Source: Phycomyces blakesleeanus NRRL 1555(-)
Lineage: Eukaryota; Mucoromycota; Mucoromycetes; Mucorales; Phycomycetaceae
DNA length: 64,000 nucleotides
NCBI RefSeq assembly: GCF_001638985.1
Contig: NW_017265172.1
Coordinates: 253,539 to 317,538, forward strand
Direction of reading: 5' to 3'
Shown: in pieces, positions 1 to 11,554 of the stretch
Numbering within the stretch: the stretch's first letter is position 1
Layout of the letters: each line of letters begins with the position of its first letter
Notes under the pieces: model-generated
Seen by the model: only the letters and a program-made list of their open reading frames with translations
Told to the model about the DNA's origin: nothing
Database searches by the model: none
Made by a program: the position numbers and the translations under genes

Positions 1-1492
1 AGACACCCAAAATGCAATGAACCTTCGAGATACAAATATTGCCTGGCAGTCCCAACTATGTGGTCTGAACAGTCCAAGGATATCATGAGAAATGCCGCAG
101 TACTCGCTGGTTTAATCGAAAAATATGACGGTCCAAAAAAACTGTCAATTATTGATGAGACTGTTGCTGCCGCTTTGTATGCTGAACGAGTGTCTCCTGA
201 ACTAAAGCTTGCACACGGTAGCCTTTACATGATATGTGATGCTGGTGGTGGAACTGTTGACCTTGCCGTGTTTGAGAAAGACGACTCACCGGGAAAAAAT
301 GGTCTCAAAGAGGTCACCATGGGAACTGGCCATTCCTGCGGATCAAGTTTCTTGGACACTCGGTTTGAAGCTTTACTAAGAGAACGTACATGTAGACACC
401 CAGAATACAGCGAAATGGATCTATTAAACATTATGTGGAAATTCAAATACGAGCTTAAGGTAATACATAGATACATACATACATGTATAAAGTACACGGT
501 ACTACTTAGACTCTCGAGCATTTTAATTAAGATCATAACATGCTCATTTTATTCTATTATTGGTAGCCATACTTATACGTTGACGATGATGAAAGATCTG
601 GGCATATAAAGAAGATTAATGATATATATATTCGCAAGCATCCAAATCCCAGTAAAGCCAAGAAATTTACCGTGGCTGAAATTTTCACTAAGGTGTTTGA
701 GCCAGTAGTAAATAAAGTACTGGCCATGATTGAAATACAATTGACACAATTGAGAGGCAGGGTCCTGGACGTCATGTTTATTACTGGAGGGTTTGGAAGC
801 TCGCCTTATCTTCTGGCACGGATTAAAGATATTTGTGGAAGTCGAGTCAAGAATATCAAAGTCGTTAAAAATGGAAATAGAGCAGTAATGGAAGGAATGA
901 TCTTGTTTGAGAAAGAAAGTCGGATAATCACCAGGCGCATCTTACGTCGCACATATGGCATAAAGCTATGCTCACCTACTGACGAGCTTGACGATAACAA
1001 TAAAACATCCACACAAGACAAATTCCATGTTTACATACGCAAAGGGTACCCAGTTAACGATAAAGTATGGATTACTAGGAATCTTACCTGGAAAAAGGAT
1101 AGTCTTCCGATTATATGTAAGCTTTATTTAAATATTTATATTGCATGAACTTACTCTAAAGGTCTTTGATAGCTTTGTACGCATACGACGGTGATGAGCC
1201 GGTACCAGAATACCCTACTACTGAAGACATTGACCTAGTTGCTATTTTTGATACACAGTTTCCGATTGCTGAGAATAAGACAACTACTCATCAACTTATG
1301 GCTATGGAAATGCGTTTCGACATAGATAAGATTGACGTTAAAGTGAATATCGCTGGTAGAGAATTTAAGTATTTTACAGCTTGGGACGTTATTGAAAAAA
1401 AGCAAACTTTAGCTTATACCGAGCTTATCTCACCAGCTGGCAAGATGCGAAAATGGTGGCGAATTGATGGGGCAGTAAATTGTCTTCCTTAA
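1..1492 (+). CDS. Hsp70-like ATPase (Hsp12A type), 5' end outside window
   Basis: The reading frame is open from base 1, so the start lies upstream. The model has three exons: 1-459, 567-1116 and 1173-1492, with introns of 107 and 56 nt (GTAATA...TAG, GTAAGC...TAG) that keep frame. Seen in the sequence: the Hsp70 phosphate-binding motif CDAGGGTVDLAVFE at about base 238, the adenosine-binding motif FITGGFGSSPYL at about base 780, and an upstream stretch resembling the Hsp70 ATPase subdomain (VPTMWSEQSKDIMRNAA). The Hsp12A-type family lacks the usual C-terminal EEVD tail, and this protein ends without one. It should bind and hydrolyse ATP in the cytosol; the client is unknown. Such genes are expanded in Mucoromycota. 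No stop or frameshift is visible, so the gene looks intact as far as it can be seen. Confidence 0.88.
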
Positions 1493-3880
1493 ACTATAAT
1501 AAACATCCATACAGCTTGGATTTACAGTATATCTCTTGCAATAGTTAATATTAGGTAGATGCTTTCTCTATCCGATCAAATAGAAAGAGTTGCCGTTAAA
1601 AATACACCAAAGTATAGCAGTCGCAAACTTCTCTTGTAATGTATTAGACAATTCTTGGAATTTTATAATACATATATATGTATACTTTATGTGTTGGTCT
1701 CCAAGTAATTTATGTACCTGCATCTATTTTCGAAATACCTTCTGAAATACTATGAGTCTTTCTAAATATATAATGTTTGTAACATTTTTATTTATTTTGC
1801 ATTAAAAGCTAGAAATTTCTCTAAATAGCTTTCCTTAAGGAATGCATATATCATTCATTGTGGAATATATCTTTTAAGCTACTGAGTAATGTATTCTAGC
1901 AATAGTGCTCTTTAACTTCATTGTATGTTATATACCTTAAAATGTAGGATATATCCTGTGGTCGGTAGAGTCTGGTGCACTTTTACTGATATTGCTGATT
2001 TTTTTGTTTTGGATATTCAACTTTAACCATACATATTATTTGACCTTTGTAGTATTGAATATAGTGAGCCTCTAAAAATTTCCAGGGAAGAAAATGTAAT
2101 TGAGGTAATCAAACGGAAGAATTGGAGGATTGACAATGAATAGAAAAAAAAATATCAAGTTTAATGTTAATCTTGTCCCTATAAAAGTACATAATACTTA
2201 CAATTAAATCCGCGCTACATACTATTTGTATATTCTTTCTCTCTCTCTCTCTCTGTATGTGTGGTGTGGTAAATTTGTAAGGAATTTTAATAATAAGGAG
2301 CACTGTTGTGTTTATATAAACAAAGCTCTTCCTTTTTCGATGTTCCATTTAAATTACTCTTTCTCTTTACAAAAAGGCTTTCTTTAAAAAATGAGCCTAG
2401 TAATAGTCCACTCTGTTGGTCAATTATTATTTATTTATTAATATCTTTGAGAAAGAAGCATACAAATATGTATTTTTGTCATTTGCGAAATAAAAATTCT
2501 ATCAAATCCAACTATTACAGCTTATTAATTGAAGAGGGTATACTTAATACAAGTACCAAGAAAATAAAGGTTTGTATTTAACACCAAATAAGAAGTATAG
2601 GTCAATGACTTTTAGACGCATTCGAGTTTTGCGATTTAACAAAAAAATATTAAAAAATAATGTTTGAGATTTTCAGTTCTTAAAAAAGCCAAAAACAGCC
2701 AAAACGGCCGTGCACACCTCTTGTAGTGTAACTCCTTTAAATGGATTTTTAATAGGAGCCGTTTAAAAAAGCATAAATACTTGGATTTATATTCTCTTTT
2801 TTTTAAAAAATAATCGTTTAAAGAAGTTCGTTTTACTTTAGGCAGCAAACGGCCGTGTACGCTTTAGATACTACACAATCACCAAAATACTCACACACTA
2901 AATGTTTTCTCTCTCATAGAACCTTATAGAACAATAGACGTGACTTAGAAATAATAAGTCACGTATCCAATATCCTTCCTAACACTATGAGCCATTTTTG
3001 CGGTGACTTTTCTTTTTAGCCGCCTCGGTTTTCTCTCTCTGATGTGACTTTTTTATTTCAACCCCAAGGACTCTTTTTTTCATATGGCGTCACAATGTTA
3101 AAAGCCAATCAAAATAATTTAAAAGTCATTGACTCATTTTTCAAACACCAATCATTTTAATTTTCACGTTCCGTGACTTTCTTTCAATTGCAAAAGGTCG
3201 TACAAGAGTTGAACCATTTTGTCTATAAAAAGGGGCCAAAAGTTTGCAAATTTTTCAGATCTTTATTGTGGCGGTTATCTACGTAGTCTGCTCATAGATG
3301 TGGCCTTAGTAAACCGGTCGAAAGACTTTCACAGTTGAAGACCTATAAACCAAACTATATAAACCACGCGATGTCTATGCAGGTGTAGAATGCTGATAAC
3401 CTATCTGTTGCCCACTGCGAGTTTTTTGAAAATTTTCTCGTCCAACAGGGAGATCCCACTTTCATCATTGGCTGGCCACCAATGGTAAATAAATTCAATA
3501 AAATAAATGAAAATGAACCAATCAAAATCTATATATATTGATTTTCTTAAATCATTTTATATAGATTTTGATTTTTTTTTTGTTTTTTCAATTTTTTGTT
3601 TGTGTTTTTTTTATGTTTTTTCAATTTTTTTTTATAAATTAAAAATAAAAAATTAAAATTAAAATTAAAAAATAAAAAATAAAATAAAATAAAATAAAAT
3701 AAAATACACTCACGCTGAAAAATATACAAGCTTGCACCCAAAAACAGCCAAAATAAATCGATAAAATAAAAATAAAAACGTTGCTTTCTTCCCATTATAT
3801 TAATTGAAGCCAACACGCAAGGCACAATTTCATCAACTTTTTTCTGTTTTATATACGAGAGCCAAGTCTCACAAATACGG
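1493..3880. other. AT-rich non-coding DNA
   Basis: No convincing gene is seen. The short ORFs here have no recognisable motif. There is a TC-dinucleotide run near 2236-2254 and a CT-rich patch near 3030. The words ACGGCCGTG(C/T)AC at about 2705 and 2848 are a short repeat that might be ends of a small degraded element. Confidence 0.5.
3567..3712. repeat. Low-complexity A/T tract
   Basis: A T-rich run is followed by AAAAT/AAATA-type pentamers, ending in about five tandem AAAAT units near 3680-3705. The apparent minus-strand ORF across it (Lys/Phe only) is an artefact of the repeat. Confidence 0.8.
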
Positions 3881-3889
3881 ATGCATCAT

Positions 3890-4690
3890 GTGTATTCATT
3901 TTTGTAAATTAAGGCGCAAACAAGATTGCAGTTGCTACTCACACGAATCTGGGTATAGTCAAATGCGGCATTAAGAGAATAAAGGAAACTGGATTACCTG
4001 AGTCAAGGAAATAGCCCATAAGCCAACCTTTGAAAACACAAGAATAGAAGACGGGTCGGATTGGGCTTATGCTCTAGTCAATTGGTCCGATGAATCAAGA
4101 TTAACAGTCAATGGTATTGATGAAAGAGCTCGAGCTACAAGAAGAGTTGACGAGATATATAGTAAAAAATCACATCGAGGGAACCAAGTGGAGAGGGGAG
4201 GTTAGTGTGATGATTTGGAACTGTTTTCTGTACCGGGTGGCTTTAGGAACCTTTGGAATTCTTAGATGACAACGTAAACCAAGACCCAATACGTGAATGA
4301 TTTGTTTGGTTACAGAGCTCTCCTTCCATAGTTTTAGTTTCTTTAAGAGAAAAGAGCGCGAACTTTTTATTCCAAGAAGATAATGTTATAGTTGACATAC
4401 CAGCTTTTATTCGAAGTGGCGGAAAGATAGACCAAGAGAGCCGGAAACTTTGGCTTCTGGGTAGCTTAAAACTCGGGCTTCAAACCCATTGAGCATATCT
4501 GGTAAGCTCTCGAGAGAAGTGTGAATAATGAGAGTGCCAGCATACGCGACGTTTGTGATTTAAAAGTTTCCGTGCAACGAGAACGGGGAAGAATATATTT
4601 CGACCTTACATCAACGTTGACAGGAAGTATGGAGCAACAATGCTAGACTCTGTAATTGATGCCAAAGAATGGTACATTAATTATTGATAT
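3890..4690 (+). pseudogene. Decayed Tc1/mariner-type transposase
   Basis: No single frame is open, but the frames in order give typical Tc1/mariner landmarks. At about 4090 the frame reads NWSDESRLTVNG, the site of the first catalytic Asp. At about 4200 it reads VSVMIWNCF, like the VMVWG strand. At about 4465 it reads NSGFKPIEHIW, matching the family's SPDLNPIEHIW with the catalytic Glu. At about 4625 it reads RKYGATMLDSVIDAKEWY, like the C-terminal end. Frameshifts and stops between these blocks show it is dead. The domain order and the length of about 800 bp fit one element copy. I did not find convincing terminal repeats. Confidence 0.75.
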
Positions 4691-5025
4691 CTTGTTTATT
4701 TACTTTAATTTTAATTACAAATATTCATATCATCTTGTATTTGAGGTTTGAAGACTTTAGCTATTATTACCAATGAGCAGTTGCGTGTTGAGACTATGTC
4801 TTGATTTCTTATGCTTTTTTTGTTCAGAGATCGAAATATATTTTTTACTGTGCCTGTATAATTTAAAGGTATATAATGATGATTGGGAGTTATATACAGA
4901 TATATGTATAGTATTATGATAGTTTCTGTGAGGGTACAAATTCTATGATAATAAGAATAATAGTAATAGTAATGATTATGGTAATAGTAATATTAATTAG
5001 TGTTATGGTACAATAGTATTAGATA
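4691..5025. other. AT-rich spacer, no gene seen
   Basis: Mostly TAAT/ATAGTAAT-type sequence between the dead transposase and the 3' end of the next minus-strand gene. Confidence 0.5.
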
Positions 5026-6162
5026 TTAGTGTATGGCTCCAGCAGCTTTCATCATCTCTGGCTCTAGTTTTTGGAGTTTCTTTCCGATCCAGTAAATATA
5101 GAACCCTGCGAAGGCAGCTACAGAGATAGCAATTGCAGGCAATGTTGAATTACTGAGGATAACAATCTTATCAATATCGAATGTAAAGATGTAAAAGAGC
5201 TTCAGACCAAACTCGGCCTCAAGGAACACAATGATAACAGCTGTCAAGACACGAACGTGGAAACGGCAGAAGGGCGAATTAACCCAATAAAACGCGATTC
5301 TTTTTTGAGGTTCCTTATCGGGATCTTGGAAGGTAACCTGACGCATCGGGATAATGTCGATCGCAATGTAATATGTGAACGGCCTGAGTTCAAATGATTT
5401 GTATCGTATGGGTATAAGAGTAAGCGCACAGATACCACCAACACCAGCCAGCCTATACCAAATCAATATTATGAGAATAAGCGAGAATTGCATGATCAAC
5501 CGAATACTTACACAAATGACTCTCTCATTAAAAGCAACTTTGGATCTTTGTCAACCACAGCAAGAATAACAGAAAGAATGAAACCTTGAAGTATAATATA
5601 CAATTTAAGTTAATATATATATAAGTCGAGAGATAAAATCCTAAAGCATACCAAAGACTACTGCCAGTCCTATGGGATCAATTCTTCGTAAAAATATTGC
5701 TTGTATAATTACAGAGGCAACAACCGGTGCAGTTGAGACGACAAGTGCCCAAACAGCCAACATGTGGCTCTTTAATATATAGTAAAGGCCGATCGGAAGA
5801 AGAGCATCGACTACTATGATGAAGCCGAATCTTTTGATAAACATGATCCTCAACTGTTTCTTGGTCAACAGAAAGTTTCCTTGATTCTCTGATGATTCAT
5901 TGACATCGTTTTCGGTATACATACTGCTTTCTTCTTTGGTTATCTCATTGTATACACTAGTCTGATCGACGCTTGATCCATTTTTTCCTGGTCCAGATGA
6001 TTGTGAGGATGTGGGGATAGTTGAGGTAGAGAACTCAGTGGTTGTTTTTGCTTCGTTTGTAGAGATAGAAGAAGTAGCTACTCGGCTATCGATCTGAGCA
6101 AAGCTTGATTCGAGTGACACTTGAAGCTTATTGAGGTGCGTGTTAGGTGGTTCTTGAGCCAT
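5026..6162 (-). CDS. VC0807-like multi-pass membrane protein
   Basis: A 336-aa product is modelled from exons 6162-5652, 5584-5512 and 5452-5026; both introns are GT-AG and in frame. The start at 6162 (MAQEPPNTHLNK) is chosen because the upstream ORF extension is hydrophobic low-quality sequence. The N-terminal ~115 residues are Ser/Thr-rich and probably cytosolic. About five hydrophobic segments follow, with RRIDPIGLAVVFG at the first splice site and VVDKDPKLLLMRESFV after it. That Asp-Pro-Lys-Leu-Leu/Arg-Glu-Ser pattern is what I associate with VC0807 or septation-protein-A-like transmembrane proteins; no biochemical function is established. The gene is intact and has no close neighbour in an obvious shared unit. 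Confidence 0.72.
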
Positions 6163-6812
6163 TAATACAAATACAATAAAGCTATGAGAATACAAGATAG
6201 AAAGAATGAAAGAAAAAATCTCCAAGACTTTATAAGCGCAATTTAAATAGTTAAATAAAATAACAATGGAACACCAGGAATTTGGTGGTAATCGGTCCAA
6301 GTGCTCTGTACTTCTGATGATTCCACAAAACTTGCTGTCCTGAATCCAAAAATCTACCAGACTTACGTATCCTCTTCCCTATTCTAGTTTTACCTTGCAC
6401 TTTTGTTATTCTCATTAAGTTTATATACCTTTCAAGATGCTGTGCACGCACATACATATATAAATATATACGCGTATCTGTATCTACGCCATAGTTGGCG
6501 TAACTATAATCAAGGTCCTTTTTTTCAGATCATAAAAATTATTGTTCCAGGTAAATAGCGCAGAATAAAATTAAACGTTTTTTATTTTTATTTTTTAAAA
6601 TAAAATAAAAGTAAGCTTCCGAAATTATAGTGTCAACGCTGCTAAATGACGATTTGTAAATCTAATTGTCTGGTTTTCAAGCTCCAAGTGGTGTATTAAA
6701 AAAAGGAATTTCAGAAGATGATATTAACCAAAGCATATTCTATTTCACCTCAGCCTAATAATCCGCTATAATCAAATCATTACTTAGTTCATTCAATAAT
6801 CGTAGTGTCTCT
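6163..6812. other. Non-coding spacer
   Basis: AT-rich, with TATATA-like boxes near 6455-6475 upstream of the minus-strand membrane-protein gene. Nothing else is recognised. Confidence 0.45.
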
Positions 6813-7238
6813 TTGAATATTCAATCCAAAAAGAAAAATCCGATTGTAAATATCAACGCATCATTACAAGATCTTGTGACAACTTCATCTTCTTCAATAC
6901 GCGAGGGCTACGTTACCTGGCGTTTACAAAGATTATATCCTGGGTTACTAAGACATACAGAATACGGAGAGATCAACGAGCCTTCTTTGAATATCATGAA
7001 TCAAGACTGGAAGAACAAGTACTATATCAGAATTGCTTGTGGGCAGCTTTTGACTGGGTCAATACCTGTCAAAGGCAATGAAGCTTTTCTCATCAATTGT
7101 ATACAACTTTCTAATTGTAAACTAGCATTAGATCCACATTATAAATGTTTTGGATCGCGTTATATAGTTGTTAGTTGCCCTTCCATGAATAATAAATACA
7201 ACAGCATCAACATGTTGTTAAAGGCTGATGTCAACTGA
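6813..7238 (+). CDS. Hypothetical protein fragment
   Basis: About 140 codons are open without an ATG at the left end, so the true start is unclear. The sequence is of protein-like composition, not repeat-like: YVTWRLQRLYPGLLRHTEYG, YYIRIACGQLLTGSIPVKGN and DPHYKCFGSRYIVV. I do not recognise the family. A mariner-type inverted-repeat end lies 113 bp downstream (7351-7366), so this may be a remnant of a gene inside a transposable element. A real single-exon fragment and a truncated duplicate of a host gene are both possible. Confidence 0.35.
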   Translation: MNIQSKKKNPIVNINASLQDLVTTSSSSIREGYVTWRLQRLYPGLLRHTEYGEINEPSLNIMNQDWKNKYYIRIACGQLLTGSIPVKGNEAFLINCIQLSNCKLALDPHYKCFGSRYIVVSCPSMNNKYNSINMLLKADVN

Positions 7239-7350
7239 AAGAAAATTTACAGAATATTCCAGATTTGTTTAGCAATGAAGATAGTCTGAACATAAGAGGA
7301 GATTATCCTCATACAAGCGAGCAATATTTTCAAAAAAAAATCTCAATTTT

Positions 7351-7366
7351 AAGTAGAAACACTGTA
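7351..7366 (-). repeat. Mariner-like terminal repeat end, copy 1
   Basis: AAGTAGAAACACTGTA ends in TA, and its reverse complement begins TACAGTGTTTC, the typical start of Tc1/mariner ends next to a TA target. The same 16 bases recur at 19301-19316, and both are preceded by a TCTCAA-type stretch. Confidence 0.5.
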
Positions 7367-8287
7367 ATGAGATAGAGATTCCAATAGAAAAAAAATATAC
7401 CTATATATTTTATCATAGTGTATCCATAGTAACAGCTGGTAATTTTTTTTCTTAATTTTAAATGAAACAAAAAGTATTTTAGGATATTATTTCCATAAAT
7501 AAACCTCTTGACCTTTCTCCAGATCTTTACAACAAATAGGAAAATCAGTGTCTTCCATATAGAATACGGTAAGCCTTCGATATTATTTCTACGAGTAAAT
7601 ATTCCGTAAAAAGATTTTATCGTATAGAATTCCATGAAAACTAAGAGGATATAAAATAAAGGCTGTATACAAGATATATATATGTTTTAGCTCTAAACAA
7701 AGGTTTTGGTTTGGATAATTGGCTATAGGTAAGGTACGAGAAAAGCATACGATTGAAATGTTGTATTGGTGTACCATTTTAAAAAAGCACTTCTAGTGAG
7801 TGTGTGTATGCATGTGTGCTATATGAATAATTCTAGGCTTATCTCGATCGATCTTGAGCAAAAATATTATCTAGTATTCCAAAGAATCGGAATAATCTGA
7901 TAAGCCAAATACTTTATTTAACATTTACTAGAATTTTTTCTGATTCTTCTTCCTATTCTTCCTATTCTCGTTTTTCTCGTTTTTCTCGTTTTTCTCTCTT
8001 CGGTTTGCGTCGCGCTCGCTACCTTTGAAAATATCTAGTTTATCATGCTTTGTTATCATCACTATATATATATATATATAATGTTCATTTGAATAACATT
8101 TCTTCCAAATTTATACTAGTGGTAATACTCATTTGATTTTGGTTTACCAAGTTACATTAAGAATTATACTATTTTCCACAACTTTTTATGTACGATCTAC
8201 CAATAAGTACTTCAAATCATATATATCTGATATTCTCGAATAAACCACCACAATCACTGCGGATAGAGCAAACAATACATCACATCA

Positions 8288-8318
<31 letters not shown>

Positions 8319-8401
8319 TAAGGTTGGAATATATTTCTTATATTGATACAAAGAACTCTATAAATTATATTTTTCTTTAAAAAAAATGCATTGACGTTTA
8401 A
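7367..8401. other. AT-rich non-coding DNA with microsatellites
   Basis: Contains a (TA)n run at about 8064-8081, a (TTA/ATT)n run at about 8288-8319, and a TTCCTATTC/TCGTTTTTC tandem near 7950-7995. No coding signal was found. Confidence 0.5.
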
Positions 8402-9074
8402 TTACTTGGACTTTTCTAATTCAGCCATTGTCTTTGTTTTTAATGACAGGGCGTGTAATCCCTGACCAAATTCTTCTCCAAGAAGTTTGTAAATCATACG
8501 ATGGCGCTGCATCATGGACTATTTCGTTTTTTTTGTAAAGCGCATAATTTTATTAGTAAGACAAACATTGGTCTCTCTAAATTAAAGATAAATAATATAA
8601 TAGAGTAGATTTGGCATTATCTATCAACTTACTTTGCCTGCGAACTCTTCTGATACAACGGTCACTCTATTTTCACACAATGAAACATTCGGCCGTTTAT
8701 TTTCGTTGACAATGTTGGCTTTTCAATTCAACTTACCTAAAATGAGTCTCTTTTTCAGTAACACCTTTCATTGCAGCATGGTGTGAATGAAGATGAGATT
8801 CATTAATAGCCTCAAACGCAGTAGGGTTTAATGCCTCGGTAAGCTGTAGAGAGAGAAAATTAAAAATAAATAATTAACAAAAAAAACAATATTGCTAACA
8901 GTAGTAATAAAAGAGTCTTGCCTTGGATTCCATAGACAGTTGGAGAGGACCTTTTTCAGCTTCGGTCATGAAATCATTCAGGAAACGTGTTGTACGGGGT
9001 TTCGATCCTGTTGAGTGCAAACGCACAAAGGATGTGCGAGCTGTAGGCAATTGGCTTGTGAGAGACCGAAGCAT
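8402..9074 (-). CDS. Mitochondrial BolA-family protein (BolA1-like)
   Basis: Four exons (9074-8922, 8843-8737, 8666-8633, 8518-8402) give 136 aa. The N-terminus MLRSLTSQLPTARTSFVRL is Arg/Ser/Thr-rich without acidic residues, like a mitochondrial presequence. The BolA domain covers about residues 45-130, with KLTEALNPTAFEAINES, HHAAMKGVTEKETHFRV, EEFAGKSMMQRHRMIYKLL and LHALSLKTKT. The family works with monothiol glutaredoxin in late Fe-S cluster delivery, and the conserved His in RHR is the expected ligand. Intron 1 starts with GC (AAG|GCAAGA) and ends TACAG; only this join keeps the domain continuous. Introns 2 and 3 are GT-AG. A longer ORF start at 9125 is possible but gives an unlikely presequence. 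Confidence 0.9.
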
Positions 9075-9421
9075 GATTAATGTAACAAAATGGGGATAAT
9101 AGGTGAGATCTGTTGTGGTGGACAACTCTATAAAACCAGCTTTATTTCAATAGCCGAATATTCCTCTCACAGTCACTTTGTTCTTCTGTACTCAATACAT
9201 GCATTTACGCACAAAAGTGAAATAAAGAATAAAAAACAAGAACAGAAATATATAGCATAAAGGCACATAGTTAATGCTATTCTTTCGTTAATTGTTTTGT
9301 GCAAAAGTACAATTGTGTAGGTAAGCTACCAGGTGATCCTGTGTATGAATATATATATACTTCTTTCTTATTGTTTTGGCGTTTTTATTTTTGTATTTAC
9401 TATTTAATCAATGTTATTTTA

Positions 9422-11373
9422 TTACATCTGCTTCATTGATTCCAGGCGATTTTGTGCAACATCTTCAGGAACAGGCAAGTAGTAAAGGGAAGGGGTAGTA
9501 TCAGTCTTGCGGAATAATTCTTCGAGGGATAAGCTCTGTACTGGTGGTGCCGGCTCTGTGTAGTGACGTTCAGGAATTGATTCTGCGGTTACTTCAGTTG
9601 AACCTTGAGGTGCTGTGGCAGCTAATATTTATAAAGGCAAAAACAGAAAAAAAAATATACAATAATATTGTAAGTACGTTATTCTTTATATCGACCTGTT
9701 TTTTTTTTAAAAAAAAAAGGGGGGGTTGGAGGGGGTGGGGGGAGAAGCTTTTTATTATACTTGTAATAGAATAAGATACCTTTCTGTAACTGCCGAGTGA
9801 TTTGTTCAAAGCCAAGTGTACGAGGGCGTCTGACATTGACATCTGTCTGAGGTGAAAGCGTTGGTTTGGCAACTCCGTCCAGGACAGCTTGAAGAGCAGT
9901 CTCCCAGTCAAGTCTAATACGCTTCTCTGCGGCTGACTGTTCCTGTTCAATAACATGTTCAGCCTGCTCTGCAGTCATTCGACCCACTGTCAGCTTACGA
10001 CCAGTTTCCGGGGGGAATACAATAGAATCGATTGATGAAAGTGCTTTTTTGGCTTCCTCTGAGGATTCATACTTCACGCACACAAGAACGTATAATTAAT
10101 ATCCCATACCAATTATTCACACCCAGTAAATATAGCACTTCACTTACAACAACATAACAATGAGTCTTGATACTATCCATCCAGAAACGTTTGACTGTGC
10201 CGTACTTTCCGATCAATTCCTGTACATGCTTGATTATTAAAGGGCGTACAAACCCTTTAATGTAGATTGCTGGAAGGTCATCTTCAACCTTTGGCTTCTT
10301 GTCTAGATCCCGGATGTTATTAATACATAAGTTCTGTCACGCTCGCTTGGTTGCTCCTCACCTCTGGTATCTTCGATCTCTCTCTTTCTCTTCAGTCCAG
10401 TCTCCGCATTGGCTGCAACCTCTTCTTTAACATCCTCCATGGCTGCCGTATTTTCTTCTACGGCTGATTTGGTCTCTTTAGAAGAAACATTTTCGTCAGA
10501 AGTTGTAACCTCTACCTGGGTCGATTCGACCTTTGTCGGTTCCTCTGGTGATGCAAGAACTTCCTCGACAGTTTCTACAGTTTCTAAAGTCTCTAAAGTC
10601 TCTACAGTCTCTACAAACTCTTTTGCCTCTTCTGGATTCACTATATCCGATTGGACAGTCTCTTCTGTTTCAAGGATATCTTCTGTAATTGAGTCCATAA
10701 CATTATCTTCTTTCACGTCAAGTACAATGTCTTCCAAAACTGTCTCGACTACAGCTTCTTTTTCTTGCATGACTTCGTTGAATGTGGTCTCAGCAATATT
10801 TTCGGTGACAGGTTCAGCAATGCTTTCGATGACAGGTTCGGCAATGCTTTCGGCTACAGATTCAGCAATAGTTTCGGCTACAGGTTCAGCAATGGTTTCG
10901 GCTACAGATTCAACAATGCTTTCGGATACAGGTTCCGCGATGCTTTCGGCTACAGATTCAGCAATGCTTTCGGCTACAGATTCAGCAATGCTTTCGGCTA
11001 CAGATTCAGCAATAGTTTCGGCTACGGGCTCAACAATATTTTTAACTTCAGGCTCAGTAAGGGTCTCTTTGACAGATTCAACAGGTTTAGGTGATGGAAT
11101 AGAAGGAATGTCAGCTACTATTTCAGAGCTTATTTCACTAACAACTGTTTCTTCTGTTGTTTCTGTAGGTACTTCTTTTTGGCTCTCTTCTGCTGTTTCT
11201 GTAGAACTCTCATTGGCAGCATCGTCATTATTGGACGCGTTTTCTTCATTATTCATGGCTTCTTCAAGACGTGCAATAAGTTCATCTTTCTTTCCTTTGA
11301 TGGGAAGATTGCGCTTAGTGAGCTCTGCACGGAGATCGACAACTCGTAGCTTGGATAAATTAGATGTTGGCAT
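9422..11373 (-). CDS. Acinus-like SAP/RRM/RSB-motif splicing factor
   Basis: Four exons (11373-10362, 10302-10148, 10071-9780, 9621-9422) give 552 aa, with all introns GT-AG. The SAP DNA/RNA-binding domain is at residues 6-40 (VVDLRAELTKRNLPIKGKK). A long acidic Glu/Val/Ala/Ser region follows to about residue 320. The RRM is at about 345-430, with AIYIKGFVRP (RNP2-like) and THCYVVYESSEEA (RNP1-like). The C-terminus has LEELFRKTDTTPSLYYLPV, matching the RNPS1/SAP18-binding (RSB) motif of Acinus. This domain order defines Acinus, the scaffold of the ASAP complex that joins spliceosomes and exon-junction complexes in the nucleus. The intron at 9779-9622 contains a homopolymer run of T, A and G. 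The gene lies 181 bp downstream of the IMPase gene on the same strand. Confidence 0.88.
10790..11045 (-). repeat. 24-bp coding repeats in the Acinus-like gene
   Basis: About ten imperfect copies of a 24-base unit encode variants of the octapeptide SVAESIAE (also PVAESIAE, PVSESIVE). The array stays in frame, so it expands the acidic linker between the SAP and RRM domains. The opposite strand is also open through it, which explains a large antisense ORF that I do not regard as a gene. Confidence 0.85.
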
Positions 11374-11554
11374 AGTAAGATAAGTTTATTACAGTGAAGA
11401 AAAGGTTTATATTATTATTATTATTATTTCCCTTTTTCTTTTTTTTATATCTTTTTCTTTCTTTCTTTTTTTTATATAGCAGAAAAAAAATTAATATGGG
11501 GAAGGAATTTCATCGCCATTCTAGTTCTTGCTGTCTAGCCGACGTCATGCAAAG

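Noticed and set aside
3547..3825. 92-codon Lys/Phe-rich minus-strand ORF
   Set aside because: It covers the low-complexity AAAAT tract and has no protein-like composition.
10409..11383. 324-codon plus-strand ORF (Ser/Thr-rich) opposite the Acinus-like gene
   Set aside because: It is the antisense of the 24-bp repeat array and acidic linker. The minus strand has SAP, RRM and RSB motifs and proper introns.
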